Origin: Erythrobacter sp. JK5
GTDB lineage: Bacteria; Pseudomonadota; Alphaproteobacteria; Sphingomonadales; Sphingomonadaceae
Length of the DNA: 64,000 nt
Assembly (NCBI RefSeq): GCF_018205975.1
Contig: NZ_CP073577.1
Span: forward strand, 806,001 to 870,000
Reading direction: 5' to 3'
The notes beneath the pieces are model-generated. The model saw only the letters and a program-made list of their open reading frames with translations, had not been told where the DNA came from and ran no database searches. Made by a program: the position numbers and the translations under genes. Shown here piece by piece: positions 59,864 to 64,000 of this stretch; positions within the stretch are counted from its first letter, which is position 1, and every line of letters begins with the position of its first letter.

Positions 59864-59931
59864 CCGAGTCGCGACAAGTGCTGCCAATTCAACACGATTG
59901 GCCCGAAATGAGACTCCGGCGCAGCGTTAAC

Positions 59932-59949
59932 GGCAAATTATCATTTGCC
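59932..59949. promoter_or_regulatory. Perfect 18-base palindrome upstream of the RpfF-like gene
   Basis: GGCAAAT-TATC-ATTTGCC, seven-base arms and a four-base centre, in an AT-richer pocket of the 199-base gap between the amidotransferase and crotonase genes and 113 bases before the crotonase ATG. This is the size of a dimeric repressor site, or a small hairpin. The rest of the gap shows no clear terminator. Confidence 0.45.
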
Positions 59950-60062
59950 AATGCTCGCCAGTGTCGCCTAGATTCCGATGAAACGAAGCCAAAAGGCTAG
60001 GGGGACTTCCATCGCTAATGTTTATTTGCGTTTGAAGTCGGGTCGCATCGGAGAGTAATTGG

Positions 60063-60986
60063 ATGGATAGTTCGGCGAGCACGGCAATACCCTTGACCGA
60101 CGACACTGAGTTGCTCGCTGAAAGCGCGCTCCATGCTGCTGTTCCGGAGACGTTATTCAATCTTCAGGAACTCGATGTTCTTTACGAAGATCATCCGGCA
60201 ACTCTCTGGACTTTCATGAATCCCGATGGCCGACCGAGTTTCACTCCGGCCCTGCTCAACGATTTCGAGGAGTGGCAGTCCCAGATTGCGCAGGCATTCG
60301 GACCCGACAAGGTTCCGCTGCGCTATCTCGTCCTAGGCAGCCGTTCGCCCGATGTATTCTGCTTCGGCGGCGATCTCGACCTTTTCCAGCGACTGATCCG
60401 CGAAGGAAACCGCGACGGGCTGGTCAATTACGGCCATCGTTGCTGCGCGATCCTCGATCGCAACATTCGCACGCTCGGCATCCCGATGCTGACCATCGGG
60501 CTGGTGCAGGGCGCGGCGCTCGGCGGTGGGTTCGAAGCGCTGCTGTCGTTCGATTACATCGTGGCCGAGCGGCAGGCGACTTTCGGCCTGCCCGAAATCA
60601 TGTTCGGCCTGTACCCCGGAATGGGTGCGCATGCGCTGTTGGCGCGCAAGCTCGGAAGCGCGATGGCAGACCGTATCATCGTTTCGAACGAGACGTTTAC
60701 GGCGGAACAGATGTACGAGATGGGGATCGTCCACGCGATCGCCGAGCCGGGCGACGGGATCAACGCAACGCGCGATTTCATCAAGCGGTCTGAGCGTCGC
60801 CACGCCGGCCTGGTCGGATCGCGGCGGGCGATGAAGCAGGTCTGGAATCTCGAACTGGATGAGCTCAACCGTATTACCGAGATGTGGGCCGACACCGCGT
60901 TGCAGCTGCGCGAGCAGGATCTCAAGGTGATGAGCCGGCTCGTCGCCGCGCAAGGCCGCGTTGCGGACCGGATCGCTGCTGCCTAG
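60063..60986 (+). CDS. RpfF-like crotonase (DSF-family signal synthase candidate)
   Basis: 307-residue crotonase-fold protein resembling RpfF, which makes diffusible signal factor, a cis-2-unsaturated fatty acid. The oxyanion/catalytic region AALGGGFEALLSFDYIVAE gives Glu158, and LPEIMFGLYPGMGAHAL gives Glu178. The 20-residue spacing equals that of the two catalytic Glu of RpfF (141 and 161). An N-terminal ~30-residue extension is variable. It is the only gene between the EPS operon and zapE; no RpfC/RpfG sensor genes are visible. An ordinary enoyl-CoA hydratase is less likely given FGGDLDLF and the PGMGA motif. Confidence 0.82.
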   Translation: MDSSASTAIPLTDDTELLAESALHAAVPETLFNLQELDVLYEDHPATLWTFMNPDGRPSFTPALLNDFEEWQSQIAQAFGPDKVPLRYLVLGSRSPDVFCFGGDLDLFQRLIREGNRDGLVNYGHRCCAILDRNIRTLGIPMLTIGLVQGAALGGGFEALLSFDYIVAERQATFGLPEIMFGLYPGMGAHALLARKLGSAMADRIIVSNETFTAEQMYEMGIVHAIAEPGDGINATRDFIKRSERRHAGLVGSRRAMKQVWNLELDELNRITEMWADTALQLREQDLKVMSRLVAAQGRVADRIAAA

Positions 60987-62107
60987 CCCTGTTCTCCGTG
61001 GCCGAGAGCCATGTAGGCGTCGCTTTGCATTTCGTTGAGACGGCTCGCGGTGCGCGCGAATTCGAAACTGCCGTCGCCCGACGGGTAGAGTTCGTCGGGA
61101 CGTGACGCAGCGGTGACAAACAGCTTCACCCGATTTTCGTACAGCGCGTCGATCAGCTTGGTGAAACGGATCGCCTCGTTGCGGTTTTCCGGACCCATGA
61201 CCGGGATGCCGACCACGATTACCGTGTGAAATCCGCGCGCGATGGCGAGGTAATCCGCCGCCCCGCGGTTCTCGGCGCATAGTCGTTTGAAGCTGAACAC
61301 GCCCACGCCCTTGAGCGCCTTGGGCACATGCATGCTGCGCCCGCCGCCAAGGTCGAGTTCCAGCGACGGCACGTGCTCGGCATCCTCGGGCGCGAAGTCG
61401 GTGAGGCGGAAAAACGCCTCGCGCACCTTCTCGGTCGCCGCATCGCCGAGCGGGGTGTGCCAGGTCGCCAGGCCCCCGATCCGCTCAAGCCTGTAATCGA
61501 GCGGGCCGTTCAGCTCGAGCACGTCCATTTCCCGCTCGACCAGCTCGATGAAGGGCAGGAACAGCGAGCGGTTGAGGCCGTCCTTATAGAGATCGCGGGG
61601 AGGGCGGTTGGAGGTGGTGACGATCACCGTCCCGCTCTCCATCAGCGTGGTAAAGAACCGCCCCATGATCGCCGCATCGGCGGTATTGGTGACGACCATT
61701 TCATCGAACGCGAGGCATCGCGTCTTGTCCGCCATGCCCAGCGCTACCGATAGCAGCGGATGCTCGCGCTCCGCCTTGCGTGCCTCGGTCACCAGCGCAT
61801 CGACTTCGAGCATGAAGGCGTGAAAGTGCACCCGCCGCTTTTGCTTGAGGTCGAGAGTTTCGACGAACAGGTCCATCAGCATTGACTTTCCCCGCCCGAC
61901 GCCGCCCCAGATATAGACCCCGCGCGGATCGGGTGTGGAGGCAGCGGTCCCGACAAATCGCTCGTACCACCGCCGCTTGGGCGGCCCCCAGTTTTCCAAC
62001 TCGTCCTGAAGCCGTTGCAGCCGCACCGCAGCGTCGCGCTGGGCCGGATCGGGTTTCAGCTGACCGTCGGCGATCAGGTCCTCATAGCGCGCGAGCATCC
62101 CGCCCAT
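60983..62107 (-). CDS. zapE: Cell division protein ZapE (AFG1-like ATPase)
   Basis: 374-residue ATPase that associates with the Z-ring. Walker A is WGGVGRGKSM at 67-76; FDEMVVTNTADA is Walker B; the arginine finger region TTSNRPPRDLYKDGLNRSLFLPFI follows. The length fits ZapE. It overlaps the thioesterase stop by one base (TGATG) and converges on the crotonase gene with a four-base overlap of the stops. Confidence 0.92.
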   Translation of the reverse strand: MGGMLARYEDLIADGQLKPDPAQRDAAVRLQRLQDELENWGPPKRRWYERFVGTAASTPDPRGVYIWGGVGRGKSMLMDLFVETLDLKQKRRVHFHAFMLEVDALVTEARKAEREHPLLSVALGMADKTRCLAFDEMVVTNTADAAIMGRFFTTLMESGTVIVTTSNRPPRDLYKDGLNRSLFLPFIELVEREMDVLELNGPLDYRLERIGGLATWHTPLGDAATEKVREAFFRLTDFAPEDAEHVPSLELDLGGGRSMHVPKALKGVGVFSFKRLCAENRGAADYLAIARGFHTVIVVGIPVMGPENRNEAIRFTKLIDALYENRVKLFVTAASRPDELYPSGDGSFEFARTASRLNEMQSDAYMALGHGEQG

Positions 62108-62571
62108 CAGGCACCTGTGCGCGGCACGAACTTGCGAATGATCCCGCTATAGGCCGCGACCCGATCCTCGTCCTGCACGACCTCGCCGCGCACGAACACG
62201 AGCTTGCCGGTCTCGCGCATGATCTCGGTCACCGCGTCTAGCGGGCGCGCGGGATCGCCGCCGCCGATGAACTGCGTGGAAAGCTCGAGCGTGACCGATG
62301 GGCCCGCGTTACCCGTACCCACGACGTGCATCGTCGTGAACATCGAGATATCGATCAGGCCGAGCGTTACCGCCCCGTGGATAATGCCTTGCAGGTTTTC
62401 GTGCTTGCGCTCGGGGAACATCCGGAGCCGGCACTTGTCGCCCTCACGACGCGTAATGAGCTTGCCCATCACCGCCCCGTTGAACAGCGAATCGTCCTTG
62501 AGATTCCAGTGGTGCCAGCCCGGATGGTCCGGGTCGGGACGGTGGTCGAAGACGTCCTCCGAAAGCGCCAC
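62107..62571 (-). CDS. PaaI-type hotdog thioesterase
   Basis: 154-residue hotdog-fold thioesterase. HENLQGIIHGAVTLGLIDISMF contains the HG-D/E core of the PaaI group and TLELSTQFIGGGDPARPLDAVTEIMRETGKLVFVRGEV completes the sheet. The GTG start at 62571 is one base after the sdhB stop with no clear ribosome site, so it depends on coupling. The acyl-CoA substrate is unknown. Confidence 0.85.
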   Translation of the reverse strand: MALSEDVFDHRPDPDHPGWHHWNLKDDSLFNGAVMGKLITRREGDKCRLRMFPERKHENLQGIIHGAVTLGLIDISMFTTMHVVGTGNAGPSVTLELSTQFIGGGDPARPLDAVTEIMRETGKLVFVRGEVVQDEDRVAAYSGIIRKFVPRTGA

Positions 62572-62572
62572 G

Positions 62573-63352
62573 TCAGATCGCGCGTTCGGCCATCATCTTC
62601 TTGGTTTCGGCGATCGCCTTGGCCGGAGAAAGGCCCTTGGGGCAGACATTCGCGCAGTTCATGATCGTGTGGCAGCGATACAGGCGGAACGGGTCCTCGA
62701 GCTGATCGAGCCGCTCGCCGGTCATCTCGTCGCGGCTGTCGGCCAGCCAGCGATAGGCCTGGAGCAGGATCGCCGGGCCAAGGAACTTGTCGCTGTTCCA
62801 CCAGTAGGATGGGCATGAGGTGGAACAGCACGCGCACAGGATGCATTCGTAGAGGCCATCGAGCTGCTCGCGCTGTTCGGGCGATTGCAGCCGCTCCTTG
62901 CCCGAAGGGGTCGGGCTGACGGTTTGCAGCCACGGGCGGATCGAGGCGTATTGCGCGTAGAAATGCGTGAAATCGGGCACCAGATCCTTGATCACGTCCA
63001 TGTGCGGCAGCGGAGTGATGCGGATTTCGCCCTTCAGGTCCTCGATCGCGGTGGTGCAGGCAAGGCCGTTCTTGCCGTTCAGGTTCATCGCGCAGGATCC
63101 GCAGATCCCCTCGCGGCACGAGCGGCGGAAGGTCAGCGTCGGATCGATCTCGTTCTTGATCTTGAACAGCGCATCGAGAACCATCGGGCCGCACTCGTCG
63201 AGATCGATCTCGAACTTGTCGTAGCGCGGGTTCTTGCCGCTGTCTGGATCGTAGCGATAGATCTTGAAGCTCTTCACCCGGCCACCGGACGCCTTGTAGA
63301 CGTTGCCGGCGCCACTGATCTTCGAGTTCGCAGGAAGGGTGAAAGTTGCCAT
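62573..63352 (-). CDS. sdhB: Succinate dehydrogenase iron-sulfur subunit
   Basis: 259-residue subunit of complex II carrying three clusters. The 2Fe-2S ligands are in [15 protein letters not shown] and [10 protein letters not shown]; the 4Fe-4S and 3Fe-4S sites are in [16 protein letters not shown] and [15 protein letters not shown]. It passes electrons from the flavoprotein to quinone. It heads the minus-strand operon sdhB-thioesterase-zapE. The other sdh genes must lie beyond the right edge or elsewhere, because the next gene is an unrelated SDR in the opposite direction. Confidence 0.95.
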   Translation of the reverse strand: MATFTLPANSKISGAGNVYKASGGRVKSFKIYRYDPDSGKNPRYDKFEIDLDECGPMVLDALFKIKNEIDPTLTFRRSCREGICGSCAMNLNGKNGLACTTAIEDLKGEIRITPLPHMDVIKDLVPDFTHFYAQYASIRPWLQTVSPTPSGKERLQSPEQREQLDGLYECILCACCSTSCPSYWWNSDKFLGPAILLQAYRWLADSRDEMTGERLDQLEDPFRLYRCHTIMNCANVCPKGLSPAKAIAETKKMMAERAI

Positions 63353-63481
63353 TGATATGTGATCCCGTATTGGTTTGCGACCTATCTAGCGGCTTGGTCA
63401 TGTGAGGCAAGCCACGCGGTGTTGAGTAGTTGGGCACGGCCATTGCTCGCGCGACAACCCGCCCATTCGCGTTCGGCGCCA

Positions 63482-63580
63482 AGTTGACACACTTGACACA
63501 GTGTCATCCTCGATTCCGGAGCAATTTTCTCGTTTCTCCAGCGAGTTGGAACAGAAATGTGAAGTTGACACTTCTCCAAC
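63482..63580 (-). repeat. Dispersed repeat B, copy 2 (opposite orientation)
   Basis: The reverse complement starts GTTGGAGAAGTGTCAACTTC and ends GTGTCAAGTGTGTCAACTT, matching the two ends of copy 1 (30216-30315) almost exactly, while the middle ~45 bases differ. It lies in the divergent gap between sdhB (-) and the SDR gene (+), so it may include or displace promoter sequence. Confidence 0.8.
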
Positions 63581-63622
63581 ACGAATTCGGAACCTTAGCT
63601 CATCTGCAACGCTGTATCCGGC

Positions 63623-64000
63623 ATGAGCGATGTAGGAAAATGGCCGCGTCGCGCGGCGGTGTTCGGCAGCACGGGCGGGATTGGCAAGGCGCTGTGCCAT
63701 GCGTTGGCGGAGCGCGGGTGCGAGACGATATATGCCGGATCGCGCGACGGGATGGAGCCGGTTGGCACGGCATTTGTCCCGCTCGCCTTCGATCTCGCCG
63801 ACGAGGCCTCGATTGCAGATGCAGCGGCAAGCATGAAGGATGCGCCGCCCGAATGGGTGATCGTGGCCAGCGGGGTACTGACACTCGCAAACGGCACCGG
63901 TCCCGAGCGCACGTTCAAGCGGCTCGATCCCAATGCGATGGCCGAAGTGTTCGCGCTCAACACGATCGGCCCGGCGATGGTGGCCAAGCATGTTCTCCCG
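63623..64000 (+). CDS. C-factor-like SDR, 3' end cut by window
   Basis: 126 codons of an open frame from ATG 63623 to the right edge. The start MSDVGKWPRRAAVFGSTGGI holds the nucleotide-binding GSTGGIGK. The sequence continues with the NAD-site equivalent ASGVLT and the start of an ALNTIGPAMVAKH helix, as in C-factor/CsgA-like short-chain dehydrogenases. The active-site Tyr/Lys would lie beyond the window. Substrate unknown. Confidence 0.8.
   Translation, partial: MSDVGKWPRRAAVFGSTGGIGKALCHALAERGCETIYAGSRDGMEPVGTAFVPLAFDLADEASIADAAASMKDAPPEWVIVASGVLTLANGTGPERTFKRLDPNAMAEVFALNTIGPAMVAKHVLP

Overview
This window looks like the chromosome of a high-GC alphaproteobacterium of the order Sphingomonadales, most likely family Erythrobacteraceae. 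The placement is inferred from gene content: a complete-looking XrtA (exosortase A) exopolysaccharide locus with the carrier-protein genes that accompany it, and sphingomonad-like housekeeping neighbourhoods. It rests on family recognition and not on any database search. There is no phage, no insertion sequence with a transposase, no CRISPR array, and no rRNA or tRNA that I can support.

Region 1 (1-22.5 kb) is ordinary chromosome. It holds creD (cut by the left edge), a zinc metallopeptidase, 3-hydroxybutyrate dehydrogenase, an M28 peptidase lipoprotein, guaB, an RsmB-type rRNA methyltransferase, a TPR protein, rppH with an esterase, a DUF457 membrane hydrolase, a photolyase, a cyclopropane-fatty-acid synthase family enzyme, a class C-type serine hydrolase, two tandem degenerate PilZ proteins, purF followed by a frameshifted SDR gene, lolC/E-lolD, a glutathione peroxidase and small unknown proteins.

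Region 2 (22.5-41.9 kb) holds dnaE, an acyl-CoA ligase, a radical SAM protein, a UDG-like/lytic transglycosylase/moaB operon, ETF-ubiquinone oxidoreductase, ispE, N-formylglutamate amidohydrolase, ilvD, nnrD/E and a 23S-type tRNA/rRNA uridine methyltransferase. Two families of dispersed palindromic repeats lie in its gaps. One has three copies (10.8, 30.0 and 35.2 kb). The other has two copies in opposite orientation (30.2 and 63.5 kb).

Region 3 (41.9-61.0 kb) is the XrtA/PEP-CTERM exopolysaccharide locus. A leftward arm encodes a GNAT-like transferase, an acyl carrier protein and two alpha/beta hydrolases. A rightward arm encodes an AMP ligase, a PLP decarboxylase, the export lipoprotein, the chain-length determinant, the tyrosine autokinase, an outer-membrane barrel, an ExeA-like ATPase, a polysaccharide deacetylase, a FemAB protein, a glycosyltransferase, exosortase A and a glutamine amidotransferase. 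An RpfF-like (DSF signal synthase family) crotonase follows immediately. I see no PEP-CTERM substrate, Wzx, Wzy or priming glycosyltransferase here, and the exosortase ends where an EpsI domain would be expected to begin.

Region 4 (61.0-64 kb) holds zapE, a thioesterase and sdhB on the minus strand, and the start of a C-factor-like SDR gene that runs off the right edge.

Three genes (the SDR at 15.85 kb, the XrtA decarboxylase at 47.07 kb and the export lipoprotein at 47.77 kb) each appear to lack exactly one base. The two EPS ones are about 700 bases apart. Either the assembly has deletion errors, or the locus is decaying or phase-variable.
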